Translations under genes and position numbers: made by a program
In this document: positions 51,817-59,733 of the stretch, one piece after another
Numbering within the stretch: the stretch's first letter is position 1
Layout: each line of letters opens with the position of its first letter
NCBI RefSeq assembly: GCF_036231965.1
Contig: NZ_CP109499.1
Location: 7,254,001 to 7,318,000, forward strand
Length of the DNA: 64,000 nt
Origin: Streptomyces sp. NBC_01428
GTDB lineage: Bacteria; Actinomycetota; Actinomycetes; Streptomycetales; Streptomycetaceae
Direction: 5' to 3'
Notes under the pieces: generated by a model
The model's input: only the letters and a program-made list of their open reading frames with translations
Database searches by the model: none
Told to the model about the DNA's origin: nothing

Positions 51817-52220
51817 TCCAGCAGCGAGCGAACTTCGACTGGATGCTCAAGGATCTCGCCGACGGGGTACCGGGCATCCAGCAGATCGTCGTGCTCTCCG
51901 CCGACGGACTGCGCATCGCCCGCTACGGCGGCGACCCGGACGCCGCCGACCGCGTCGCCGCCGCCTGCGCCGGCCTGCAGAGCCTCGCCGGAGCCGTCGC
52001 GGGCGAGATCCCCAACAGCGACGGCCGGATGCGCATGGTGATCATCGAGATCAACGGCGGCTACTTCTACCTGATGTCGGCGGGCCCCAACGCCTACCTC
52101 GCGGTGCTCGCCAACCAGACCGCGGAACCCGGCCTGATGAGCAACCGCATGCGCGACCTCGTCGTCCGCATCGGCGCCCATCTGACGAGCCCGCCGCGGC
52201 GCAACGGGCAGACCGTATGA
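51813..52220 (+). CDS. cvnB9: Roadblock/LC7 protein CvnB
   Basis: 135 residues from GTG 51813, overlapping the cvnA stop by four bases (GTGA). A single roadblock domain: MLKDLADGVPGIQQIVVLSADGLRIA near the start and MRMVIIEINGGYFYLMSAG. In conservon systems it is thought to act with CvnD as a G-protein regulator. Coupled to the next gene by a four-base overlap. Confidence 0.93.
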   Translation: MIQQRANFDWMLKDLADGVPGIQQIVVLSADGLRIARYGGDPDAADRVAAACAGLQSLAGAVAGEIPNSDGRMRMVIIEINGGYFYLMSAGPNAYLAVLANQTAEPGLMSNRMRDLVVRIGAHLTSPPRRNGQTV

Positions 52221-52681
52221 CTCCTCCGCAACGCCGGCGGCGCCAACCCGAGGAAGGGCCCCCCGAACCCGTCACGACGGACGTCCCCCTCGCGGGCCCC
52301 GAAGGCCCCGAGGGGGAAGGCCCCGAGGGGGAGGGCAGTGCGGGCAAACCGAAGAACCCCGAGCGCCTCTACGTGCTCACGGGCGGCGCCGAGCACGGCG
52401 ACCGGGCCGAACTCGACCTCGTCACCCTCGTCGTGGCGCGCGCCGAGTCACCGCCCCCCGCCACGCAGCCCGAGCAGTCCGCCCTGCTGCGGCTGTGCAG
52501 GGCGCCTCTGTCCGTGGCCGAGATCTCGGCCTATCTCAACCTGCCGTTCAGCGTGGTGACCGTCCTGCTCACCGAGCTGCTGGCGGCAGAACTGGTGAAG
52601 GCGCGCGCCCCGATCGTCCGACAGGCGCTCCCCGACCGTTCCCTCCTCGAAGCGGTGATGCATGGACTTCAAAAGCTCTGA
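52217..52681 (+). CDS. cvnC9: DUF742 protein CvnC
   Basis: 154 residues from ATG 52217. The first 45 residues are disordered and include a PEGEGPEGEG repeat encoded by a repeated GGCCCCGAGGGG unit. The DUF742 domain follows (about 48-150) with a predicted winged helix (LRLCRAPLSVAEISAYLNLPFSVVTVLLTELLAAELV). Overlaps cvnD by 20 bases. Role: conservon component of uncertain biochemical function. Confidence 0.92.
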   Translation: MTPPQRRRRQPEEGPPEPVTTDVPLAGPEGPEGEGPEGEGSAGKPKNPERLYVLTGGAEHGDRAELDLVTLVVARAESPPPATQPEQSALLRLCRAPLSVAEISAYLNLPFSVVTVLLTELLAAELVKARAPIVRQALPDRSLLEAVMHGLQKL

Positions 52682-53282
52682 CACCATCACGGGCCCTCGC
52701 GCCGAGGACCACCTCCCGCACACCACGCAGGCGGCGGTCAAGATCGTGATCGTGGGCGGCTTCGGAGTCGGCAAGACGACCATGGTGGGCTCCGTCAGCG
52801 AGATCAAGCCGCTGACGACCGAGGAGACCATGACGCAGGCCGGCATCGGAATCGACGACAACTACGGGTCCGAGACCAAGACGGCGACCACGGTGGCCAT
52901 GGACTTCGGCCGGATCTCCATCACCGACCAGCTGGTGCTCTACCTGTTCGGCACCCCGGGCCAGGAACGCTTCTGGTTCCTGTGGAACGGCCTGTTCGAG
53001 GGAGCCCTCGGCGCCGTGGTGCTGATCGACACCCGCAGGCTGGAGGTCAGCTTCGACGTCATCGGCCGCCTGGAGGAACGCGGCGTGCCGTTCGTCGTCG
53101 CCATGAACGACTTCCCCGACGCGCCGCGGTACCCCGTCGAGGAACTGCGGGCCGCGCTCGACCTGCCCGACGAGATCCCGATCGTGAAGTGCGATGCCCG
53201 GCGCAGAGCGTCGAGCCGGGACACCCTGATGACGCTGATGCGGTTCCTGCACTCGCTGGCGATGACCTCGTCACCCGCCTGA
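52662..53282 (+). CDS. cvnD9: Ras-like GTPase CvnD
   Basis: 206 residues from ATG 52662. The P-loop GGFGVGKT (32-39), DTRRLEV and MNDFPD (NKxD-like region) and the GTPGQERF switch II identify a small GTP-binding protein. It is the presumed switch of the conservon, cycling with CvnA and CvnB. The gene's start lies within cvnC, so translation is coupled. Confidence 0.94.
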   Translation: MDFKSSDTITGPRAEDHLPHTTQAAVKIVIVGGFGVGKTTMVGSVSEIKPLTTEETMTQAGIGIDDNYGSETKTATTVAMDFGRISITDQLVLYLFGTPGQERFWFLWNGLFEGALGAVVLIDTRRLEVSFDVIGRLEERGVPFVVAMNDFPDAPRYPVEELRAALDLPDEIPIVKCDARRRASSRDTLMTLMRFLHSLAMTSSPA

Positions 53283-53355
53283 GAACCGCACGCGACGGAC
53301 CCCCGCACGACAACTCCCCTTCACAAGCTCTCATTTCAGCTTCGGAGCGATCATC

Positions 53356-54825
53356 GTGACGCCTGAATCCCCTTCCCCGACCGGCACCCAGGACCCCACG
53401 CTCGGCCCGCCGCCCGGCTGCCCCGCCCACGGCACCGGCCCGGGCGGGCTGCGCCGCCTCTACGGCCCCGAGGCGGAGGACCTCGGCGCCCTCTACGAGA
53501 AACTCCGCGCCGAACACGGCGCCGTCGCCCCCGTACTGCTCCACAACGACGTGCCGATCTGGGTCGTCCTCGGGCACGGCGAGAACCTCCACATGGTCAG
53601 CACGCCCTCGCACTTCGCCCGTGACAGCCGGCTCTGGACGGCCGTCCAGGACGGCACCGCGGGCAATGACCATCCGCTGGCCCCCCACATCGCCTGGCAG
53701 CCCATCTGCTCCCACGTCGAGGGCGACGAACACCTGCGGCTGCGCGGAGCCGTCACCGGCGCCATGTCCACCATCGACTTCCGCAGCCTGCGCCGCTACA
53801 TCAACCGCGCCACCCAGCGCCTGGTCAACGAGTTCTGCGAGCTCGGCGAGGCCGACCTGGTCGGACAGTTCGCCGAGCACCTGCCGATGTCCGTGCTCTG
53901 CGAGATCATCGGCATGCCCGAGGACTACAACGACCGTATGGTGCAGGCCACCCGCGACCTGCTCAAGGGCACCGACACCGCCATCGCCAGCAACGAGTAC
54001 GTGATGGGCGTCCTCACCCAGCACACCGCACGGCGCCGCGCGATGCCCGAGGACGACTTCACCAGCCACCTCATCAACCACCCCGCCGGGCTCACCGACG
54101 ACGAGGTCGCCCAGCACCTTCGCCTCGTCCTCCTCGCCGCCTACGAGGCCACCGCCAACCTCATCGCCAACGTGCTGCGCATGGTCCTCACCGACCCGCG
54201 CTTCCGCGCCCAGCTCAACGGCGGGCAGATGACGGTGCCCGAGGCCGTCGAGCAGTCCCTGTGGAACGAACCGCCGTTCAGCGCCGTCCTCGGCTACTTC
54301 GCGAAGCAGGAGACGGAACTGGGCGGTCAGCGCATCCGCAAGGGCGACGGACTCCTCTTCGGGATCGCGCCGGGCAACGTCGACCCCCGCGTCCGCCCCG
54401 ACCTGGCCGCCAACATGCAGGGCAACCGCTCCCACCTCGCCTTCGGCGGCGGGCCCCACGAGTGCCCCGGCCAGGACATCGGCCGCGCCATCGCCGACGT
54501 CGGCGTCGACGCGCTGCTGCTCCGCCTGCCGGACGTCGAACTCGACGGCCCCGAGAGCGACCTGCGCTGGCGCGGGTCCATGTCGTCACGCCACCTCGTG
54601 GACCTGCCCGTACGGTTCCAGCCCCGGCCGCCGCAGGACGTCATGCAGCGGCCCTCGGTCCGCGCGCTGCCCGTCCAGCGGCCCGGCTGGCAGGTCACCA
54701 GCGAGGGCGCGGCGCCGGCCGCGCCCGCACCGCACCCGACACCCGCCCCGCCGCTCCGGGCACCCGAGCCCGCCCACCGGCTCGGCGCCTGGCAGCGTCT
54801 CGTGCGCTGGTGGCGCGGCTACTGA
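53356..54825 (+). CDS. cvnE9: Cytochrome P450 CvnE (RarE type)
   Basis: 489 residues from GTG 53356. The heme loop FGGGPHECPGQ has Cys370 as thiolate ligand; the I-helix has LLAAYEATANL rather than the common AGxxT. The ERR triad Glu/Arg region is present. A Pro/Ala-rich C-terminal extension of about 70 residues with a final WWRGY is unusual for bacterial P450s. In the S. griseus rar and S. coelicolor cvn9 systems this P450 is the effector; its substrate is unknown. It ends tail-to-tail with the pseudouridine synthase, overlapping seven bases. Confidence 0.93.
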   Translation: MTPESPSPTGTQDPTLGPPPGCPAHGTGPGGLRRLYGPEAEDLGALYEKLRAEHGAVAPVLLHNDVPIWVVLGHGENLHMVSTPSHFARDSRLWTAVQDGTAGNDHPLAPHIAWQPICSHVEGDEHLRLRGAVTGAMSTIDFRSLRRYINRATQRLVNEFCELGEADLVGQFAEHLPMSVLCEIIGMPEDYNDRMVQATRDLLKGTDTAIASNEYVMGVLTQHTARRRAMPEDDFTSHLINHPAGLTDDEVAQHLRLVLLAAYEATANLIANVLRMVLTDPRFRAQLNGGQMTVPEAVEQSLWNEPPFSAVLGYFAKQETELGGQRIRKGDGLLFGIAPGNVDPRVRPDLAANMQGNRSHLAFGGGPHECPGQDIGRAIADVGVDALLLRLPDVELDGPESDLRWRGSMSSRHLVDLPVRFQPRPPQDVMQRPSVRALPVQRPGWQVTSEGAAPAAPAPHPTPAPPLRAPEPAHRLGAWQRLVRWWRGY

Positions 54826-55778
54826 TCCGGGGCCGGGCCCGCCGACCAGATGTCGTACGCCGGCCATGCCTCCAACTCCCGCCCACTGACGAACCGATGG
54901 GCCCGTCCGGTGACCGGATCGGTGAACTCCAGCTTCCGCGCCAGCAGTTGCAGCGGACGCCGGAAGTCGCCGGCCGGCACCGGCCCGGTCACCTCCGGGT
55001 AGAGCGGATCGCCGAGCAGCGGCACGCCCAACGCCGTCATGTGGACGCGGAGTTGGTGGGTCTGCCCGGTGCTCGGCGTGAGCCGGTAACGCCCGAGTCC
55101 GCCCCGGTGCTCCGTCAGTTCCACCCGGGTGACGGCGTTCGGCTCGCCCGCCACCTCGCAGGCGGCCATCACGCCGCGCTCCTTGAGGATGCGGCTGCGC
55201 ACCGTGCGAGGGAGGACGAGACCGGGATCGTACGGAGCCACGGCCTCGTACTCCTTGGCGATCAGCCGGTCCCGGAACAGCGACTGGTAGGCGCCGCGTT
55301 CCCCGTGCAGCACGGTGAACAGCACCAGGCCGGCGGTCAGCCGGTCCAGACGGTGCGCCGCGCCCAGCTCCGGCAGGTCCAGCTCCCGCCGCAGCCGCGC
55401 CAGGGCGGTCTCGGCCACATGGCTGCCGCGCGGGGTGGTGGCGAGGAAGTGCGGCTTGTCGGCGACCACGATGTGCTCGTCGCGGTACACCACCTCCACC
55501 GGGAACGGCACCCGCTCCTCGTCCGGCAGCTCCCGGTGGAACCACACGAACATCCCCGGCACGTAGGCCGTCGTGGCCGTCACCGGCCGACCGCCCTCGC
55601 CGACGAACAGCCCGTCGCCGAGCATCGCGTCGACGACCCCGTCCCCGGCCGCGAGCCGCTCCACCAGGTGCTCCCGCACGGTGGCCCAGCTCCCCTCCCG
55701 CGGCAGCCTGATCCGCACGGGGTCGACCCCGTGGCGCTGCGGGAGGGGAGAGGGCGGGATCCGGGGCTTGCGTCTCAC
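54819..55778 (-). CDS. RluA-family pseudouridine synthase
   Basis: 319 residues from GTG 55778; a longer frame to 55859 overlaps the permease end and is less likely. The core RluA motif is present in AAHRLDRLTAGLVLF (about 140-155), whose HRLD Asp is catalytic, and in STGQTHQLRVHMTALG. It has an N-terminal extension (about 1-60) instead of an S4 domain. It should convert specific uridines in rRNA or tRNA; the target is not identifiable. It follows the APC permease four bases later. Confidence 0.92.
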   Translation of the reverse strand: MRRKPRIPPSPLPQRHGVDPVRIRLPREGSWATVREHLVERLAAGDGVVDAMLGDGLFVGEGGRPVTATTAYVPGMFVWFHRELPDEERVPFPVEVVYRDEHIVVADKPHFLATTPRGSHVAETALARLRRELDLPELGAAHRLDRLTAGLVLFTVLHGERGAYQSLFRDRLIAKEYEAVAPYDPGLVLPRTVRSRILKERGVMAACEVAGEPNAVTRVELTEHRGGLGRYRLTPSTGQTHQLRVHMTALGVPLLGDPLYPEVTGPVPAGDFRRPLQLLARKLEFTDPVTGRAHRFVSGRELEAWPAYDIWSAGPAPDQ

Positions 55779-55782
55779 CTGG

Positions 55783-57333
55783 TCAAGGGTACGAGGCCGG
55801 GACGGCCGCGGTCGCCTCCGGTGCCGCCGCCCGCTTCCGGTACGCGCGGTACGCCGCACCCGCGACCAGGGTGACGCCGAGGAAGAGCAGGGTGAACCAC
55901 TGGAAGTACCAGTGCCCGCCCGCCGGGTCGTACACCGTGGCGCGCGGCCAGGCGAGGTTGACGGTCATGAAGAGGCCGTAGACGAGGGCGAGCGCGTTGA
56001 CCGGGACGCCCCAGCGGCCGAGCGAGAAGAGCGGGGCGCCCGTCTCGTCCGTGCCGTCGGCGGTGAACTGTCCGCGCAGCCTGCGCACCAGCAGGGGACC
56101 GGTGACCATCGCGTAGGCGAGGTACAGCATCACGATGCAGGTGGTGCCGATGGCGAGGAACGCGTCCGGCGAGGCGAAGTTCAGGAGGAGCAGCGCGGCC
56201 GCGAGGACGCCGACGACCAGGGCGGGCGCGCTCGGCATGCCGGTGCGCGCGTCGACCTTCGCGAGCCGCCCCGAGAAGGGGAGCTGCCGGTCGCGCGCCA
56301 TCGAGAACAGCATCCGGCAGGCGGCGGTCTGGATCGCCAGGGTGGCCACCGCGACGGCCACCACCACGTCGGCGAGCAGCGCGCGGCCCACGCCGTCGCC
56401 CAGGCTGCTCGTGAGGACGTAGCTGAGACCGTCGACGCCGAGGCGTCCGTCGGTGAGGCTCGGGGCGGCGAGCAGCCCGCCGAGCACGATCAGCCCGCCG
56501 AGCAGGCCGGCCGCGCCGAGGGCGGTGAGGATCGTACGGGGCGCGGTGCGGCGGGGGTTGTGGGTCTCCTCGCTCATCTCACCGGCGCTGTCGAAGCCGA
56601 TCATCACGTACGCGGCCATGAACGAGCCCACCATCAGCGCGCCGAGCAGCCCCGTCCCGCCCGCGCCGGTGTGGAAGGTGATGCCGGGGGAGCGCTCGGA
56701 GTGGGTGAGCAGCAGCACGATGATGAGGACGGCGCCGATGATCTCGGCGGTGACGCCGATCCGGTTGACCAGCGACATCACGCGGTTGTCGAGGACGTTG
56801 ACCAGGGTGGTGAGGACGAGCAGGACGACGCCGAGCACCGCCGCGTTGGCCGCTCCGTCCGGGCTCGTCGGGGCGGGGTCGTCGCCCACGAGCTGGAAGC
56901 CGGACCAGATCGCGGGCAGCACCATCTGCAGCGCGAGCGCCGCGGCGGCGACCACCACGACCTGGCCGATCACCATGATCCAGCCCGCGAACCAGCCGAA
57001 GGAGAGGTTCGACAGGCGCGAGGACCACTGGTAGATCGCGCCGGAGATCGGGTAGCGCGCGGCCAGTTCGGCGAAGCAGGCCGCCACCGCGAGCTGTCCG
57101 ATCAGGACGGCCGGCCAGGTCCAGAAGAAGACGGGACCGCCGAAGGCGTAGCCGAACGCGAAGAACTGGAAGACCGTCGTGAGGACGGAGATGAAGGAGA
57201 AACCGGCGGCGAACGAGGCGTACCGGCCGAGGCTGCGGTGCAGCTCCTGGCGGTAGCCGAACGCGTTCAGGGAGCGGTCGTCGGGGGACTGCGGCGGATC
57301 GGGGCGTACGTCGGTGGGAGCGGTGGTGGTCAC
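55783..57333 (-). CDS. APC-family amine/amino-acid permease
   Basis: 516 residues from GTG 57333. About 12 membrane helices; the first holds SFAAGFSFISVLTTVFQFFAFGYAFGGP, resembling GABA/choline-type APC permeases. The near-copy of the TetR operator 37-58 bases upstream ties it to the DUF1989/carboxylase operon at 42-49 kb. The product might therefore import guanidine or an amine feeding it. No substrate is shown by sequence alone. Confidence 0.92.
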   Translation of the reverse strand: MTTTAPTDVRPDPPQSPDDRSLNAFGYRQELHRSLGRYASFAAGFSFISVLTTVFQFFAFGYAFGGPVFFWTWPAVLIGQLAVAACFAELAARYPISGAIYQWSSRLSNLSFGWFAGWIMVIGQVVVVAAAALALQMVLPAIWSGFQLVGDDPAPTSPDGAANAAVLGVVLLVLTTLVNVLDNRVMSLVNRIGVTAEIIGAVLIIVLLLTHSERSPGITFHTGAGGTGLLGALMVGSFMAAYVMIGFDSAGEMSEETHNPRRTAPRTILTALGAAGLLGGLIVLGGLLAAPSLTDGRLGVDGLSYVLTSSLGDGVGRALLADVVVAVAVATLAIQTAACRMLFSMARDRQLPFSGRLAKVDARTGMPSAPALVVGVLAAALLLLNFASPDAFLAIGTTCIVMLYLAYAMVTGPLLVRRLRGQFTADGTDETGAPLFSLGRWGVPVNALALVYGLFMTVNLAWPRATVYDPAGGHWYFQWFTLLFLGVTLVAGAAYRAYRKRAAAPEATAAVPASYP

Positions 57334-57369
57334 GGCGGCACCTGCCTTCGGCGCGGAAGGGCGAACGGG

Positions 57370-57391
57370 ATTCCTGTCGGGTGACAGAAAT
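57370..57391. promoter_or_regulatory. Second TetR-type operator, upstream of the APC permease
   Basis: ATTCCTGTCG (57370-57379), GG, TGACAGAAAT (57382-57391): differs from the operator at 49089 at four or five positions, and the following TTAGGG is shared. The same distance scale from the start codon and the same -10-like overlap (TAATTT on the minus strand) suggest the same TetR controls both. Confidence 0.72.
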
Positions 57392-57626
57392 TAGGGAGGC
57401 CCTGTTTCGCTCGCGTGACGCGGCCGTGTCGGCGACGGGCCGAAGTCCTCACGGGACCGCCGGGGGTCGGAGTCGCCCGGCGCCCGCGCCCGTGGCCGTG
57501 CGTGAGGCGGCTGCGGCCCGCAGCCGGGTGCGCGGTATGGCGCGACGTCAACTCCCCGCGGGGGAGCGCCGATTCACCGCTTCCGCTGGGTCGTCGCGGG
57601 GGCCGGACCGGCCCCCGCACATACGT

Positions 57627-57661
57627 CAGGAGGCGGCCCGCGTCGCGGTCGCCGCCTCCTG
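57627..57661 (-). terminator. SIP terminator
   Basis: 11-bp perfect stem CAGGAGGCGGC (57627-57637) with GCCGCCTCCTG (57651-57661), 26 bases beyond the SIP stop. Confidence 0.7.
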
Positions 57662-57687
57662 GGTGCTGCCTGCCGGGGTGCCGGGTG

Positions 57688-58524
57688 TCAGGCCGAGGTC
57701 TCCTGCTCCGCCTCCACCTGGGCGTTCCACTCCCGCTTCGACGCCTGCCAGCCGTCCTCGTTGTGGCCGAGGCGCCAGTAGCCGGAGATGGACAGGTCGT
57801 CGCGCGGGATCTCCCGCTCGACGCGCAGCAGTTTGCGCAGTTCCTTGACGAAGCCCGCCTCGCCGTGGACGAACGCGTGCACCCGGCCCGCCGGGAACTC
57901 CAGCCCGCGTACGGCCTCCACCAGGGCCCTGCCCACCGGCCGGTCCCCGCGGTGCAGCCAGACGACGTCCACGTCGGAGTCGATCTTCTGCTCCTCCTCG
58001 GGGTCCGAGACCTCGACGAAGGCGCGGACGACGGAGCCGTCGGGCAGCGACTCCAGTGCGGCGGCGATGGCCGGCAGCGCGCTCTCGTCACCGGCGAGCA
58101 GATGCCAGTCGGCCTCGGTGTCCGGCGCGTAGGCGCCACCGGGGCCCATGAAATGGACGACCTCGCCCGGCTGCACCTTCAACGCCCAGGGTCCGGCGAG
58201 TCCTTCGTCGCCGTGCACCACGAAGTCCAGGGTCAGCTCGCGCACCGCGGGGTCCCAGGCGCGCACGGTGTACGTGCGGGTCACCGGCCAGTGCTCGCGG
58301 GGGAACTCCTCGCGGATGCGCTGCGGGTCGAAGGGCTCCGGATAGGTCACGCCCTCGGCGCCGAAGAGCAGCTTCACGTAATGGTCCGTGCTGGTGCCCG
58401 TGGCGAAGTCGGCGAGGCCCTCGCCGCCCAGCACGACCCGCTGCATGTGCGGGGTCAGCCGCTCGGTGCGGACGACCGTCGCGGAGTGCGGCTTCCTGGG
58501 CTTGCGTTCCGGGCGCTCTGCCAT
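57688..58524 (-). CDS. Siderophore-interacting FAD/NAD(P)H reductase
   Basis: 278 residues from ATG 58524, with AGGAGG six bases upstream. It reads as a SIP-family FAD protein: RTYTVRAW (about 80-87) binds FAD; LLAGDESALPAIAAALESLP (about 140-160) begins the NAD(P)H lobe; the C-terminal GYWRLGHNEDGW is characteristic. It would reduce ferric siderophores to release iron. A DmdR/IdeR-type iron box overlaps the promoter, so repression by iron is expected. Confidence 0.95.
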   Translation of the reverse strand: MAERPERKPRKPHSATVVRTERLTPHMQRVVLGGEGLADFATGTSTDHYVKLLFGAEGVTYPEPFDPQRIREEFPREHWPVTRTYTVRAWDPAVRELTLDFVVHGDEGLAGPWALKVQPGEVVHFMGPGGAYAPDTEADWHLLAGDESALPAIAAALESLPDGSVVRAFVEVSDPEEEQKIDSDVDVVWLHRGDRPVGRALVEAVRGLEFPAGRVHAFVHGEAGFVKELRKLLRVEREIPRDDLSISGYWRLGHNEDGWQASKREWNAQVEAEQETSA

Positions 58525-58541
58525 GACTGCCTCCTGGTCAA

Positions 58542-58560
58542 CATAGTTAGGCTTACCTAA
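58542..58560. promoter_or_regulatory. Iron box (DmdR/IdeR operator)
   Basis: The core TTAGGCTTACCTAA (58547-58560) fits the actinobacterial iron box consensus (TTAGGTTAGGCTCACCTAA), 14 of 19 positions. It lies 18 bases upstream of the SIP start, where DmdR would block transcription in iron-replete cells. Confidence 0.85.
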
Positions 58561-58624
58561 GTTAGCACTCCCACCCTGGTGGCACCTATGCGTGAGCGCC
58601 ACCAGTTATGCCGGAAGGGTTCCG

Positions 58625-59554
58625 CTATGTCTCCAGTGTGGCAAGGAGCCGGTTCAGCGATCCACCCAGACCCCAGCGCGCCGCGAGTTCGTCCAGCGCC
58701 GCGGGGTCGCGCGGGGCGCGGGGCAGTGCGGTGTCGACCTCGGGCAGCGGGACGTCGCCTGCCACCGTGACCACGGTGGGCGCCACGGCGACGTAGGGCC
58801 GCGACTCCGTGAGGCGTTTGCGCTGCGAAGGGGTCAGCTTCGCCTTCGGGTCGTCGACCGCGGCCATGATCCCGGCCAGGTCACCGAACTCCGCGAGCAG
58901 TTTCGCCGCCGTCTTCTCGCCGATCCCCGGCACCCCGGGCAGTCCGTCGCTCGGGTCGCCGCGCAGCGTCGCCAGATCCGCGTACCCCGCGCCGTCCACG
59001 CCGTACTTCTCGCGCAGCCAGGCCTCGTCCGTGAGCTGGAGCGTGCCGACGCCCTTGAGGGGATACAGGACGCGCACCCCCCGCTTGTCGTCCACGAGCT
59101 GATACAGGTCCCGGTCGCCGGTGACGATGTCGACCGGGCCGGTGGCGCGCCCGGTGAACGTGCCGATCACGTCGTCCGCCTCGTACCCCGCGACGCCCAC
59201 GCGGGCGATGCCCAGCGCGTCCAGGACGTCCTCGATGACGGGCACCTGCGGCGAGAGGGTGTCCGGCACCTCCTCCTCGTCCGGGCCGGTCTCGGTCTCG
59301 ACCGCCACCCGGTGCGCCTTGTACGACGGGATCAGGTCGACCCGCCACTGCGGACGCCAGTCCGCGTCCATGCAGGCCACCAGGTCGTCGGGGTGATGGT
59401 CCCTGACCAGGCGGTCGATGAACTCCAGCAGCCCGCGCACGGCGTTCACCGGTGTGCCGTCCGGGGCCCGCACGGATTCCGGCACGCCGAAGTAGGCGCG
59501 GAAGTACAGCGAGGCGGTGTCGAGGAGCATGAGTCGTCGAGTCTGCTGTGTCAC
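58625..59554 (-). CDS. 5'-3' exonuclease (PolA N-terminal nuclease family)
   Basis: 309 residues from GTG 59554, start chosen by promoter geometry (-10 seven bases upstream); ATG 59530 or 59562 are alternatives. It has the FEN-like fold: LLDTASLYFRAYFG, CMDADWRPQWR, YEADDVIGTFTG, VTGDRDLYQLV acidic metal ligands, and the helix-hairpin-helix LPGVPGIGEKTAAKLL. It resembles the stand-alone PolA 5' nuclease, which removes flaps and RNA primers. A PafBC-like element lies upstream, consistent with DNA-damage induction. Confidence 0.93.
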   Translation of the reverse strand: MTQQTRRLMLLDTASLYFRAYFGVPESVRAPDGTPVNAVRGLLEFIDRLVRDHHPDDLVACMDADWRPQWRVDLIPSYKAHRVAVETETGPDEEEVPDTLSPQVPVIEDVLDALGIARVGVAGYEADDVIGTFTGRATGPVDIVTGDRDLYQLVDDKRGVRVLYPLKGVGTLQLTDEAWLREKYGVDGAGYADLATLRGDPSDGLPGVPGIGEKTAAKLLAEFGDLAGIMAAVDDPKAKLTPSQRKRLTESRPYVAVAPTVVTVAGDVPLPEVDTALPRAPRDPAALDELAARWGLGGSLNRLLATLET

Positions 59555-59561
59555 GAACCGC

Positions 59562-59583
59562 ATCATGCCGTACGCCACTGACA
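59562..59583 (-). promoter_or_regulatory. PafBC-like promoter of the 5'-3' exonuclease gene
   Basis: On the minus strand: TGTCAGTG (59583-59576), 8 bases, then CATGAT (59567-59562). The upstream element is a full match and the spacing exact; the -10 lacks the first T but keeps A2 and T6. Its distance to the GTG at 59554 equals that at the RecB-like gene within a base, implying a leaderless message. Confidence 0.6.
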
Positions 59584-59733
59584 GTGACCTGGACCACTCC
59601 TGTGTTTGCTTTGTGTAAGCGTGGGCAGGCGCGGCCTCTGAGCGGCTCGGTTGTTCATTCAACCGTCACCAGTTGTCGGGAACGCCGTGGGTGTTCGTTC
59701 AGCCCGTTCCCCTGTCCGACCGAGAGGCACCAC

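Larger units (their letters stand above)
57334..57687. other. Intergenic region between APC permease and SIP
   Basis: 354 bases. It contains the TetR-like operator (57370-57391) and the SIP terminator (57627-57661). The permease promoter should overlap the operator. Short frames are not credible. Confidence 0.5.
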
